64,000 nucleotides of DNA from NCBI GenBank assembly GCA_964036295.1, contig OZ038466.1:6901001-6965000 (forward strand). Direction: 5' to 3'. Position 1 is the first letter of the stretch. Each line of letters opens with the position of its first letter. Origin of the DNA: Plumapathes pennacea (lineage: Eukaryota > Cnidaria > Anthozoa > Antipatharia > Myriopathidae). The notes beneath the pieces were generated by a model. That model was given only the letters and a program-made list of their open reading frames with translations. It was not told the DNA's origin and ran no database searches. The position numbers were made by a program, and so were the translations under genes. This document shows, one piece after another, positions 49,401 through 54,559 of this stretch.

Positions 49401-50959
49401 TCCCGTGTAATATAGCCTCATCTAAACACTTGGGAAGTTGGGAGAACACTTGAGTAGCGCCGGAAACCACTTGGCGGCCTTGTGGTTTCCTTACGCTACT
49501 CTCTTGTTCTCCCAACTTCCTGTGTGTTTAGATGAGGCTATATTACACGGTGACGCATTATATATACTTCTCGAGTACAGTACCCTTAGTGCACTCTTTC
49601 CAGCCTTTATGATATCAAAAAGGCTTCCTTGGTCATCAGCTGCCCCGCCCTTCTTCCTCCTCTTGGCTGGAGATGCCCGCTGAGTTTTCCCCATCCTTGG
49701 TCTTTTTGCAAACTGAAACAAGAAAGGAAGTTAACATCACATTAACACAAAATTATTTTGTATTTTCAGAGCAGCCTACACGTACACATCTTATCAGAAT
49801 ATCTATCCATCCATCCATCCATGCATTCATTCAGCTCCAAAATTGAAATTGAAAGAAATTGCTCAATATTACTCACAAACTAACAAACAAAATAAGTAAT
49901 GCTAGATTTTATCAATGAAGATATAAACTGCATGCATTTTTTTTTTTGCCTTTTTGGGAATGCTGATGTGAAGTCCAAGCAGTAAGTAGATAAGTGTGAT
50001 GTCTTAGCGGTGTTCGACAATTCTCTGGAGTTGTGTGTGAGGATAAAAAAGAAGATGGAAATGGAAATGTTTTACAGGATACAAGAGATGCAGACTTAGG
50101 AAATGTATTTTAACTGAGGTGTCCAACAATTCACAACTTACTGGTGAGTTCTTCAGAGCAGAGGCTGTCCTTTTCTGTCCTTTCCTTGTGGTGGATGCCT
50201 TTGTTGGTGTCTCTGGACCTGTACGCTTGGCACTGTCATCATCTGAGGAATCTTGTCTGTTGTGTAACATACAAAAAAGAAAACAAGTTTCTTGTAGACT
50301 TTTTTTACACAGCATAAATAGTGTGTACAATGGTTGTCTCTAACAACTATTGCAAACTGAGGAGAAAAATTAGTTTTAAACCTTGAAAAATAGACTGTAC
50401 AGTAAACATACAGTACCGCTCAGAATTAAGCGAACCAAAAAACGCGTTAGAAATGCGTTCGAAACGCGTATCGCACGCACGCACGCGTTTGCATTTTTCG
50501 CACGCACTGAAAACAACACGTTTTTTCTAATGCATTAGTATTCATGAGTTAGGTCATTGTTTTCTTTTGTTCAGATAACACAATGCCTCACGTTTCCTAC
50601 TTGAACAGTTAAAGAATTTCAAAACATGAACATACCCCTCCTCTCTCTTCTGTTGCGCAATCTGTGCAGCGACTGCCCTGGGCAGACCTGATGGCAGAGT
50701 GTGCAGTCCATATAAGACTGGCTGCTTGACCATCCTGCTACTCCGTCGAGGTGAAGGACTGTTGGCATCATCCTGTCCACGTTGCAAGTACAGTAAACAC
50801 CTCAGTCATTTTACATATACATGTACCAGTATATTGTAGTTACCAGTTAGTGACATGCAGTGGCACTTTAAAACAAAGTACCTGGCTTAGTTTGGCCACT
50901 GGTGTTAACACTGCTGGACTTTCACCGCTTGATTCACCTTCAGCCATCAGGGCAGGCAT
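23548..50959 (-). CDS. STAG: Cohesin subunit STAG/SA (stromalin), 42 coding exons
   Basis: This protein is the HEAT-repeat subunit of nuclear cohesin. It binds the RAD21 kleisin and supports cohesin loading, sister-chromatid cohesion and loop formation. Exons in order: 50882-50959, 50636-50772, 50142-50256, 49584-49712, 48867-48963, 48419-48495, 48070-48123, 46938-47088, 46294-46361, 45513-45596, 43019-43092, 41147-41212, 40483-40540, 40177-40275, 39785-39864, 38727-38878, 38557-38630, 37837-37896, 37562-37610, 36890-36990, 36508-36600, 35560-35649, 34697-34756, 34070-34138, 33534-33614, 33308-33390, 32491-32575, 32266-32346, 31919-32011, 31672-31729, 31215-31334, 30776-30906, 30461-30562, 30051-30134, 29369-29451, 28525-28683, 26973-27073, 26220-26276, 25351-25978, 25038-25139, 24614-24686, 23548-23628. 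All have AG/GT borders and matching phases, about 1439 codons; vertebrate STAGs have about 1230-1260. The start may instead be the in-frame ATG at 50947. The terminal exon, expected below 23548, was not found. Confidence 0.96.
23740..24080. repeat. Inverted-repeat-like element in STAG intron 41
   Basis: The words ggggacatgttgcagggacac near 23779 and gctgcaacatgtcccc near 23945 face each other, suggesting a foldback element about 200 bp long. Its boundaries are not clear. No exon was found here. Confidence 0.4.
24261..24466. mobile_element. MITE with AGGCCTG ends
   Basis: The left end aggcctgtaaaacg and right end cgttttgccaggcct are inverted copies. Internal gttgccgc/gcggcaac words also pair. 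The element lies in the intron between STAG exons 42 and 41 and has no coding capacity. Confidence 0.65.
24886..24937. repeat. Perfect 17 bp inverted repeat
   Basis: The arm atcctcgttcccaggct (24886-24902) is matched exactly in reverse by agcctgggaacgaggat (24921-24937). The same core appears near 13276, as a half-site at 54711-54724 (gggaacgaggat), and as an imperfect pair near 59802-59852. It lies in the intron between STAG exons 41 and 40. Confidence 0.8.
25520..25860 (-). repeat. Coding minisatellite in STAG exon 39
   Basis: Four imperfect units of about 28-30 codons follow each other: [54 protein letters not shown] and [18 protein letters not shown], separated by [12 protein letters not shown] linkers. 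The DNA repeats too (for example ctctcttcttccccttgatttc with variants), so the tail has grown by tandem duplication while keeping the frame. Confidence 0.85.
26091..26135 (+). repeat. Poly(G) run followed by (GA)n
   Basis: About 30 consecutive G are followed by gagagagaga. The run lies in the intron between STAG exons 39 and 38. It could form quadruplex structures and its exact length is likely unreliable. Confidence 0.9.
26471..26763. mobile_element. MITE, GAGC(G/C)GTTTTCGGATGAC family, copy 1
   Basis: It begins gagccgtttttgaattgctg and ends cagtcatccgaaaactg, imperfect inverted ends. The body has gtgattgctttagtttt-like and aatcagaaacaaa-like words shared with the copies at 32632-32907 and 39051-39364. 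It lies in the intron between STAG exons 38 and 37. Confidence 0.7.
26973..38878 (-). CDS. STAG: STAG exons 16-37: HEAT-repeat solenoid
   Basis: Residues about 457-1126 are predicted helical repeats. Landmarks are [95 protein letters not shown] and [19 protein letters not shown]. Exon 34 has an acidic run of six or more Glu. In exon 35 the correct frame gives [15 protein letters not shown], which joins GILYSF in exon 36. Exon 37 reads [20 protein letters not shown]. Many introns carry MITEs, which are listed separately. Confidence 0.95.
27062..28320. repeat. Minisatellite, 52 bp unit, about 23 copies
   Basis: The unit reads through aaccaggaatacaaactaaa, tgattaagacatggtc and aattgatacacatatg, 52 bp in total. 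Spacing of acatggtc is 52 bp through most of the array. Central copies are nearly identical and differ mainly at aattgata versus agttgata and at gcacatgtg. Copies at both ends are diverged. The array lies in the intron between STAG exons 37 and 36, immediately beside the exon 37 acceptor at 27073. Confidence 0.97.
28780..29043. mobile_element. TTAA-flanked MITE (piggyBac-like), 264 bp
   Basis: Both ends lie on TTAA. The left end continues agagaccctctcaccgtaga and the right end is its inverted copy, ending tctacggtgagaggatctct. The inverted repeats extend about 35 bp, through gctttgcgcgccc. TTAA duplication is the hallmark of piggyBac transposition. It lies between STAG exons 36 and 35. Confidence 0.8.
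29089..29301. mobile_element. MITE, TTTCACTCCCA family, copy A
   Basis: It starts ttagctctttcactccca and ends tgggagtgaatgagtta. The internal words agaaaacgtatgagtgatgt, taatcagctaacatctgaga and gatgaaaaactgaaggagaa are shared with copies at 33684-33892, 35735-36014 and 46516-46685. Confidence 0.75.
29621..29947. mobile_element. Near-complete palindrome MITE, 327 bp, TA duplication
   Basis: The left end cactgttattttcagggagt and the right end actccctgaaaataacagtg are exact inverted copies, flanked by TA (29619-29620 and 29948-29949). The two halves pair over nearly the whole length through words such as actccttttttggagtactt and gatatcacccc, so it would form a long hairpin. It lies in the intron between STAG exons 35 and 34. 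Confidence 0.9.
30280..30395 (+). repeat. CAA/CAG-rich simple repeat
   Basis: Degenerate caacaa, agtaacag and gccacaaacaacaac runs with a duplicated segment (acaacagtagccacaaacaa appears twice). The poly-Leu/Cys ORFs antisense to it are by-products. It lies between STAG exons 34 and 33. Confidence 0.85.
32632..32907. mobile_element. MITE, GAGC(G/C)GTTTTCGGATGAC family, copy 2
   Basis: The left end tcattttcggatgactgtga and right end gccatccgaaaatcgctcta are inverted copies of the 39051-39364 element ends. The body contains gtgagtgctttggtttagc and cttctgattggctgaaagtg, shared with the other copies. It lies between STAG exons 27 and 26. Confidence 0.75.
32991..33202. mobile_element. MITE with GTTACACTGGTCGATT ends, 212 bp
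   Basis: The left end taaagctggtgttacactgg and right end ccagtgtaacatcacctta are inverted copies, continuing into tcgatttgcaac / gttgcgaatcga. Internal gcaacgcgttgc is itself palindromic. It starts about 85 bases from the end of copy 2 above, in the same STAG intron. Confidence 0.8.
33684..33892. mobile_element. MITE, TTTCACTCCCA family, copy B
   Basis: The ends taaccctttcactccca and tgggagtgaaagggtt are inverted copies. It shares caaccattcaagaagaaaat and gaaaaactgaaggagaaaat with the other family members. It lies in the intron between STAG exons 25 and 24. Confidence 0.85.
35175..35545. mobile_element. Pogo/Tigger-type MITE interrupted by a second MITE
   Basis: The outer ends cagttaactccctctaaaac and ttatagagggagctgactg are inverted copies flanked by TA. 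Internal direct copies of cacctctctaagacgaacac are typical of this family. The element is interrupted at 35225-35406. Its right end lies 15 bases from the exon 22 donor side (exon 35560-35649). Confidence 0.8.
35225..35406. mobile_element. Nested MITE with AGGGTGCG ends
   Basis: The left end agggtgcgcttctttaatgg and right end cttaaaatgaaacgcaccct are inverted copies. Between them, several gatcc and ggatttg words repeat. The outer element's ctctctaa...gacgaacac sequence resumes directly on either side, so this copy inserted later. Confidence 0.8.
35735..36014. mobile_element. MITE, TTTCACTCCCA family, copy C (rearranged)
   Basis: Family words ctcccaaccattcgaaag and agatgtagagagaacaaata are present. 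The agatgtagagagaa stretch is partly duplicated around 35845-35895. The right end reads ggagcgaaagggttaacc. The left terminus is eroded. Confidence 0.6.
36113..36325 (+). mobile_element. tRNA-derived SINE with T/C-rich tail
   Basis: An A-box-like TGGCCGAGCGGTC at 36118-36130 and a B-box-like GGGTTCAATTCTC near 36180 match a class II (Leu/Ser-like) tRNA. A T-arm gtggg/ctcac can pair. The expected acceptor stem does not form (gacttcg against ggccggca), so it is not a functional tRNA gene. A tail of t and c runs follows. It lies in the intron between STAG exons 22 and 21. Confidence 0.7.
37025..37110. mobile_element. Fragment of the GAGCGGTTTTCGGATGAC MITE family
   Basis: gagcggttttaggatgaatg and aaaaccaaaaccaaagtgat match one end of the 39051-39364 element. 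The other end is missing. Confidence 0.5.
37348..37420 (+). repeat. (GT)n then poly(G) microsatellite
   Basis: gtgtgtgtggtgtgtgtggtgtg continues into pure gt dinucleotides and then about 22 G. It lies in the intron between STAG exons 20 and 19. Length accuracy is doubtful. Confidence 0.95.
37957..38145. mobile_element. Repeat family CCGTAAGCGGACA, copy 1
   Basis: It contains ctcccgtaagcggacaccct, aactgtccgcttacgagaat, gagctgtccgcttacgagtg and gagagcttcgactgta. Related copies are at 40959-41122 and 45735-45832, with a fragment at about 25222-25300. Facing gtaagcggac / gtccgcttac words suggest a MITE. Confidence 0.65.
39051..39364. mobile_element. MITE, GAGC(G/C)GTTTTCGGATGAC family, full copy
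   Basis: The left end gagccgttttcggatgacgg and right end gacagtcatgcgaaaaccgctc are inverted copies, flanked by TA at 39049-39050 and 39365-39366. It is the best-preserved of at least four copies in the STAG introns, 314 bp long, between exons 16 and 15. Confidence 0.85.
39367..39533. mobile_element. Pogo/Tigger-type MITE abutting the previous element
   Basis: cagtagaacaacgctatctc at the left and gagatagcgggattctactg at the right are inverted ends. The TA at 39365-39366 serves as flank for both this and the preceding MITE; the other flank is TA at 39534-39535. Confidence 0.8.
39785..43092 (-). CDS. STAG: STAG exons 11-15: stromalin conservative domain
   Basis: Residues about 331-456 contain [55 protein letters not shown] and [19 protein letters not shown]. 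This is the SCD, the most conserved block of SA proteins. In human SA2 a Trp in the equivalent of GEWMKNY helps form the pocket bound by CTCF and shugoshin peptides, and that Trp is present. Cnidarian use of the pocket is inference. The intron between exons 11 and 12 contains a 1.3 kb foldback element. Confidence 0.95.
39893..40092. mobile_element. Decayed pogo/Tigger-like MITE
   Basis: The right side reads gtccgtagtagctgggttccactgta, a typical family end, and the left side gagtacgaacacccggctattacgg is a diverged inverted copy. It lies between STAG exons 15 and 14. Confidence 0.5.
40959..41122. mobile_element. Repeat family CCGTAAGCGGACA, copy 2
   Basis: cgtaagcggacagctctact, tttacgaaacccccggcgtt, attctcgcaagcggacagtt and gtctgcttacgggagtttc match copy 1. 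It lies between STAG exons 13 and 12. Confidence 0.65.
41399..42714. mobile_element. 1.3 kb foldback (non-autonomous DNA transposon)
   Basis: Left sequences gttaaagaagtttaagt and cttaaacacgaagacgcgct are matched in reverse at the right by cgcgtcttcgtgtttaaact and cttctttaac. The arms continue into ctataaaaggg / ccttttata. The left arm contains about 60 bp (gcgttagccctccgaac region) that the right arm lacks. The interior holds caaaatggctgccaac and two short plus-strand ORFs (41603-41836, 41869-42120) with no recognisable domain. It lies between STAG exons 12 and 11. Confidence 0.65.
43490..44062. repeat. Degenerate minisatellite rich in GTCGGCCGAC
   Basis: Words such as gacagtcggtcgactaac, gggcaacaaacgggcgac and gtcggccgactaacgggc alternate some twenty or more times without a strict period. 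Many are self-complementary around gtcggccgac or gtcggtcgac, so local hairpins are possible. The ORFs through it on both strands are repeat artefacts. It lies between STAG exons 11 and 10. Confidence 0.85.
44336..44462 (+). mobile_element. tRNA-like SINE fragment with (CTTT)n tail
   Basis: gtccaggttcgaaccccggccaagca carries a tRNA B box and T-arm-like pairing. No convincing acceptor or anticodon stem is visible, and a c/t-rich tail follows (tttctttctttcttt). It is best read as a truncated tRNA-derived SINE. Confidence 0.5.
44721..45030. repeat. Tandem duplication, ~164 bp period
   Basis: The segment gcaatcgcgagtcga ... cattcagagctgctcgtgcga (44721-44867) recurs at 44885-45030 with about ten differences, including loss of single bases. 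A short gatcacacagtgcgacagc linker separates them. Confidence 0.9.
45513..48963 (-). CDS. STAG: STAG exons 5-10: STAG domain
   Basis: Residues about 154-330 form the family-defining STAG region. It starts [18 protein letters not shown] and contains [33 protein letters not shown] and SDSQ-like [16 protein letters not shown], all closely matching SA1/SA2. In solved SA structures this region begins the alpha-helical solenoid. The introns here hold a TTAA-flanked MITE (47230-47787) and an inverted-repeat element (46516-46685). Confidence 0.96.
45735..45832. mobile_element. Repeat family CCGTAAGCGGACA, copy 3 (partial)
   Basis: tgagcaagagtttcaacgcg, gagctgtccgcttacatgtg and cggagagcttgactgta match copy 1 at 37957-38145. 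The other half is missing. It lies between STAG exons 10 and 9. Confidence 0.55.
46516..46685. mobile_element. MITE, TTTCACTCCCA family, copy D
   Basis: aacttcactcccaagctcaa at the left and tcactcttgggagtggct at the right, with internal gtccaatcagcttttatgtg and gtgtgaaacaaggagaaaac, match the family. The ends are eroded. Confidence 0.65.
47230..47787. mobile_element. TTAA-flanked MITE (piggyBac-like), 558 bp
   Basis: TTAA at 47230-47233 and 47784-47787 bounds inverted ends agaggctctttcaccattaa and taacagtgaaagtgcctct. The ends resemble the 264 bp element at 28780-29043, so both may be mobilised by the same transposase. It lies between STAG exons 8 and 7. Confidence 0.75.
49405..49548. mobile_element. 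144 bp foldback, 36 bp from STAG exon 4 donor
   Basis: The arm gtgtaatatagcctcatcta ... gaaaccac (about 66 bp) is matched in reverse by gtggtttc ... agatgaggctatattacac with few mismatches and a short loop. It would form a strong hairpin in the pre-mRNA just past the exon 4 splice donor (exon 49584-49712). Confidence 0.85.
49584..50959 (-). CDS. STAG: STAG exons 1-4: basic, disordered N-terminal tail
   Basis: Residues 1-153 are low-complexity and rich in Ser, Lys and Arg, including [15 protein letters not shown] and [13 protein letters not shown], which can serve as nuclear-localisation and phosphorylation sites. Exon 4 ends with [15 protein letters not shown], matching the LF-V-K-G-SA motif that comes just before the STAG domain in animal homologues. 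Exon 1 contains two in-frame ATGs (50959 and 50947), and neither Kozak context is decisive. Exon 1 ends at a CAG/GTACTT donor. Confidence 0.9.
50410..50540. repeat. ACGC-rich simple repeat region
   Basis: aaacgcgttagaaatgcgtt, cgcacgcacgcacgcg and related CpG-bearing words cluster in the intron between STAG exons 3 and 2. It is an inverted or simple repeat with no defined ends. Confidence 0.5.
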
Positions 50960-52104
50960 TGCCAAGAGATGGCAGGCAAATGATCCTCTTCTGTTTCATG
51001 CAAAAATCGAGCAATGACAGTTACTACAAGACAGTGTCATTGGTTTCCCCTCCTGATATGTGATCAACTTCAATGCTTTAGTTTCTAACCAGAAATACTG
51101 TACTAGAGTACATCTAGGGGTGGCGAATGGTAAAATCCGAGGCTCCCCGAGACCCTTGTTTGAAAAATCCGAGACCAAGACTTCAACCAATCGGGGATGG
51201 AAAGAAACAAAAAAACAAGACTTAAAAGATTGTGAGCTCAAACTTTCCGAGACTAAGATTTTCTAGTGTACCATTTGCCACCCCTACATCTAATAATTCA
51301 CTGCCTAAGCATCCGTGTGTCTGTCTAATTCCCTTTCCCAGGCCTTCCCTCTTTTAGTACATTTTAATGTGCAAGCGGTTAAGGCTGACTTGTTTACACA
51401 CACATTACAAATCGTGTTGTAAATTGTGTGGTATTCAAATAAATTATTGTACTGTTGTAATGTAACATAAGGATAAACATAAGTCAGTGGTGCATTTATA
51501 TTTTGGTCAACATCATACTTGCAAGCATTCTGAAATCAAAAAGCGGTGCATACACTGTGCATAAAACGAATGCACGATCTCCATTCTGAAGAAACTCACA
51601 TTTCTTTTTTTGCAGTCAAGTCCCCAAGACGTTTGACAACAAACAGTCCTGGAGACTTAATTTGCTTCCGGTAATAAATTGGAAGTGAAAATTGACATCT
51701 CACACTGAGGCTCCGTAGGGGCCTCCGTGCACCAATCCAGTCGAAAAGCTCGTGCATGTTTGCATGTATTTAACAAAAAATGACAAGGCCGCCTCTGGTT
51801 TCAGTTTAAAAATCGGTTGAACAAGAAATTATCAAGTGAAGCCCCAGTGCATGTGTGAGAACAGTCGTACCGCGCAACACAAACTTTCGCCAGCAAGCTT
51901 TGAGAATGTATCCTGCAGGTTATTCAGAGCCTTGAAGGCTTCATCTCCTTTAGGAACATCCACAATAGCTTGGAGATATTAAACAGCAACCAAAAGGCTG
52001 CCATGAAACCTTCGATGAAACCTGATGAATGGCAGGTCTTCACTAGCACCACAGATTGAACACGCAGGGCAAAAAGTGATTCAATTTGGTGCTGTTTTAC
52101 TCAC

Positions 52105-52195
52105 CTGTTGTTATGTGACAATAGTAAAGAAGAACTGTGCCAGAATTCCGGTTAAATCACCAAAGACAGCAGCAATTTGTCTTTCCCTCGACTCA
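52105..52195 (-). other. STAG: Putative STAG 5' non-coding exon
   Basis: On the minus strand the sequence ends CATAACAACAG and is followed by GTGAGTAAA, a near-perfect splice donor at 52099-52104. It lies about 1.1 kb upstream of the STAG start codon. A possible acceptor (TGCATGAAACAG) lies just upstream of exon 1's coding part near 50990. The 5' border is not visible. Confidence 0.4.
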
Positions 52196-52203
52196 TTCAA
52201 CTG

Positions 52204-52214
52204 TTTTGGCGGGA
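52204..52214 (+). promoter_or_regulatory. E2F-type site near the STAG 5' end
   Basis: TTTTGGCGGGA matches the E2F consensus (TTTSGCGS family). It sits just upstream of the putative first STAG exon on the minus strand. Cohesin genes in animals are commonly S-phase regulated, so control by E2F/DP is plausible here, but it is inference from one site. Confidence 0.45.
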
Positions 52215-52518
52215 CATATCACATGATCAGCCTGTGTGAGACCGCTGACCATGGTTTCAATCTCAGGGTGCGCGGGCCTGGAATTTGTGCCAAATTTCGC
52301 ATGAAACAGAGGCAAAGGGCGGAAAAACGAAAGAACAGCGCTGCGCTCTTAGCACGACCATGACTTTCCGTCCATGCGTCAATGGACAGTTTCCCTGGTC
52401 CATCCAAATTCTTGCAAAATACTGTACGTCAAAGTTGGCACATTTGACAAAAATAAATAAAACAATAAATAAAACAATGGAAAATGAAAAGGGAATTATT
52501 TGATACGAAGTTTTTTCC

Positions 52519-52560
52519 ATGACAGTCACCCATCCAAGTACTAACCCGATGCATGAAATC
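52519..52560 (-). mobile_element. 5S-rRNA-like fragment
   Basis: The reverse complement contains gggttagtacttggatgggtgactg, matching the 3' half of 5S rRNA. Only this stretch is present, so it is a SINE remnant and not a 5S gene. Confidence 0.55.
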
Positions 52561-52734
52561 TACTGCGCTCTTCCGGGCAAGGGATAATTCGCGAAGGACA
52601 ATGCCGTTTCCCTGTGTTTACCGTTATATTATCCCTAGCAAAACCAAGCCCAAAATACTCTTAGACATTGATTTGCATTTCGAAAAGGGAAAAAAAGAGG
52701 TTTGGTCGCAAAAACTTTAAAAAAAAAAACCGAG

Positions 52735-53605
52735 TATGCCGAGTTGTGCAATCGTGTGGTGACGAGATGACGTAATTTTATGTCGAAGATGGCACACTTG
52801 ACTTTACTTGACTGTGCAGTATGTCCAATATGCTCTTGGATGTGGATTTTCATTTCCAAAAAGAAAAAGGAAAGAAGGTTTGGTCGCAAAAGAAACAGCG
52901 AAAGTTTAAAAAGGAAAACCGGGTATTTAACTTTATCACAAACTCTGTGTCGAAGTTGGCACATTTGACTGTAAACTAAGTCAAAAATACTATTAGACAT
53001 TGATTTGCATTTCGAAAAGGAAAAAAAGGAGGTTTGGTCGCAAAAAGTTAAAAAGAAAAACCGGGTATCAAACCCGGCCCCATGACACCGCACAGTGGTC
53101 GGGGGAGAGTTGCCCGGCCCCCAAGCCAGATCGAGGAGCAACCCGCCAACACCCGTCTACGCCTAGCTTCCAGACCAAACGGGGAGAGATAATTCGGCCC
53201 CCAAGCCATAGTGAATTATCCCTTGCCCGGAAGAGCGCAGTAGATGTCAGCCGACTTATTAGTAATGTGTATCCAGTCAGCTATATATCCTGCGAGACAC
53301 CTGGCCCTTCGTCCATATGGGATGCACCTTTGTACCGTCGCTCCTTCCATTTCGAATAACTTCAACGTCCTGTCATAATATCCCTGCTTTGATTCCTTTC
53401 ACATCGCCAAATCACTTAATATCCGACTTTTGCACGCAAGAGTTTAATATTTAATGCGTCAATTATAGGTATGCAAGCTATGACGGCAGCGCATGCGCAA
53501 CAGTACTTCTGCTTTTTGCTTTTTCGATTGTGACTGTGACAAAAGAAACGTCAGGTGTTCGCAAGATTATTATTTAAACCGATGGGATAAGGTTTAATCG
53601 TTACC
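52735..53605. repeat. Composite repeat, copy 1 (matches 61705-62570)
   Basis: From gccgagttgtgcaatcgtgt through atgtcaatatgctcttggat-like sequence, accgggtatcaaacccggcc, cagatcgaggagcaacccgc, ttcggcccccaagccatagt and on to gtttaatcg, about 870 bp match the second copy with mostly single-base changes. The reverse complement of the middle has a tRNA-like B box (GGGTTTGATACCCGG) followed by TTTTTC, hinting at a Pol III-type module. Upstream (52640-52735) an extra partial unit with tttgcatttcgaaaaggg is present. Confidence 0.85.
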
Positions 53606-53858
53606 AACGAATGAAGTTTTGTGAGAACAACTTGTATTTTCCGAGCTTTTATCGAAAGCTAACCCCAGGTCCTGGAATGAAGTCAAACACGCTAAAAGAA
53701 AAGAACACGCTAAGTCACACTTTTATTGAACAACGTACACATTTTTTTTTCCTGATGGTTAAAAACTTCAGCGCCTTGAAATATAGCTGATCACTAAAAA
53801 TGGTGGAAGATCATCGACGTGAAAACATACATACACGTAAATATACTGATTTTAAGTT

Positions 53859-53864
53859 TTTATT
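53859..53864 (-). terminator. Poly(A) signal of the amidase-like gene
   Basis: AATAAA on the minus strand (tttatt on plus), 73 bases past the stop codon at 53937, a normal position for a short 3' UTR. Confidence 0.6.
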
Positions 53865-53936
53865 TTTAGTTTAAATGAAAAGTTCTCTCATACAGTTTAA
53901 AGTTAATAACTTGAAGGAACGTTTCGTTCAGTGAAA

Positions 53937-54353
53937 CTATTTGGGGTTATACCGCCTGTAAACGTGATCTACCCCATGGTATCTTCCTTCACTGGCAAAT
54001 GGCCACGAGTTATGGCCCACGTCTTTGGCATTTGCAGACACGGTCTTGTTACCTCCCACGTAAATCCCTACGTGGTAAACATTATTTTCATTATGGGCGG
54101 CCACCATGTCTCCCTTTTGAGGGGACTGGACCACAGACCAGTTAGCCAGGTTGGCATCTGGGTCGCCCCAGGCCCCATCGCCCGCGCCAACCGGACCTCG
54201 GCCAAAACCCAGCGTGGGCATTTTGGCGCCTGCTTCGATGCCTACGTCATAAACGAAGTAGTTGCACTTGTATGTCTTTGATCCATGGCCAGAGGGTGAT
54301 TCGTATGACCAGTGAGTTGAACCAACTTTGCCAAGAGCCACATCAGCAATCTT
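53937..54353 (-). CDS. NlpC/P60-type peptidoglycan hydrolase, Tae2/Dae2-like (last exon)
   Basis: The exon starts at an AAACAG acceptor and encodes 138 residues plus a stop, beginning KIADVALGKVGSTHWSY. SKTYKCNYFVYDVGIEAGA (residues about 25-43 of the exon) holds the only cysteine, in the position of the NlpC/P60 nucleophile. GAWGDPDANLANWSVV and KGDMVAA follow, and NVYHVGIYVG supplies the expected catalytic histidine. That order (KCN-FVYDV, W-DP, W-VV, GD, HVGI) recalls the Tae2 type VI amidases and their eukaryotic Dae2 relatives, which cleave bacterial cell wall; general NlpC/P60 or CHAP enzymes are the alternative. The reaction would be hydrolysis of peptidoglycan peptide bonds outside the cell, probably in defence or digestion. 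The first exon, expected to carry a signal peptide, was not identified. The gene has a spliced structure, TATA candidate and poly(A) signal, so it is not contamination. Confidence 0.75.
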   Translation of the reverse strand, partial: KIADVALGKVGSTHWSYESPSGHGSKTYKCNYFVYDVGIEAGAKMPTLGFGRGPVGAGDGAWGDPDANLANWSVVQSPQKGDMVAAHNENNVYHVGIYVGGNKTVSANAKDVGHNSWPFASEGRYHGVDHVYRRYNPK

Positions 54354-54549
54354 CTGTTTGTGATATGGAATAGTTCAGTTTCACTTTGAAATACGTGATT
54401 TTGTATTTCCTTTTTGTACGTCCAAGTCAAACTTAAACTAAAATACAGTATAACGTGAACGAGAAGGCCCAAAATTAAGCTCAGTAACAAAGAACAAAAA
54501 ATTACGTGTGGATAAAGACTCATTTCAGACAACAAATTCTGAACCAGCA

Positions 54550-54556
54550 TTTTATA
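54550..54556 (-). promoter_or_regulatory. TATA candidate upstream of the amidase-like exon
   Basis: The minus strand reads GGGGGGCTATAAAATGC. It lies about 200 bases upstream of the exon acceptor. An ATG at 54523 follows with a hydrophobic reading, but I found no donor that joins it in phase to the catalytic exon, so the link is uncertain. Confidence 0.3.
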
Positions 54557-54559
54557 GCC

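Noticed and set aside
54242..54550. MSLYPHVIFCSLLLSLILG... as a signal-peptide exon for the amidase-like protein
   Set aside because: It is attractive for its hydrophobicity and the TATA box before it, but no in-phase donor joins it to the catalytic exon. It is probably T-rich intron or leader.
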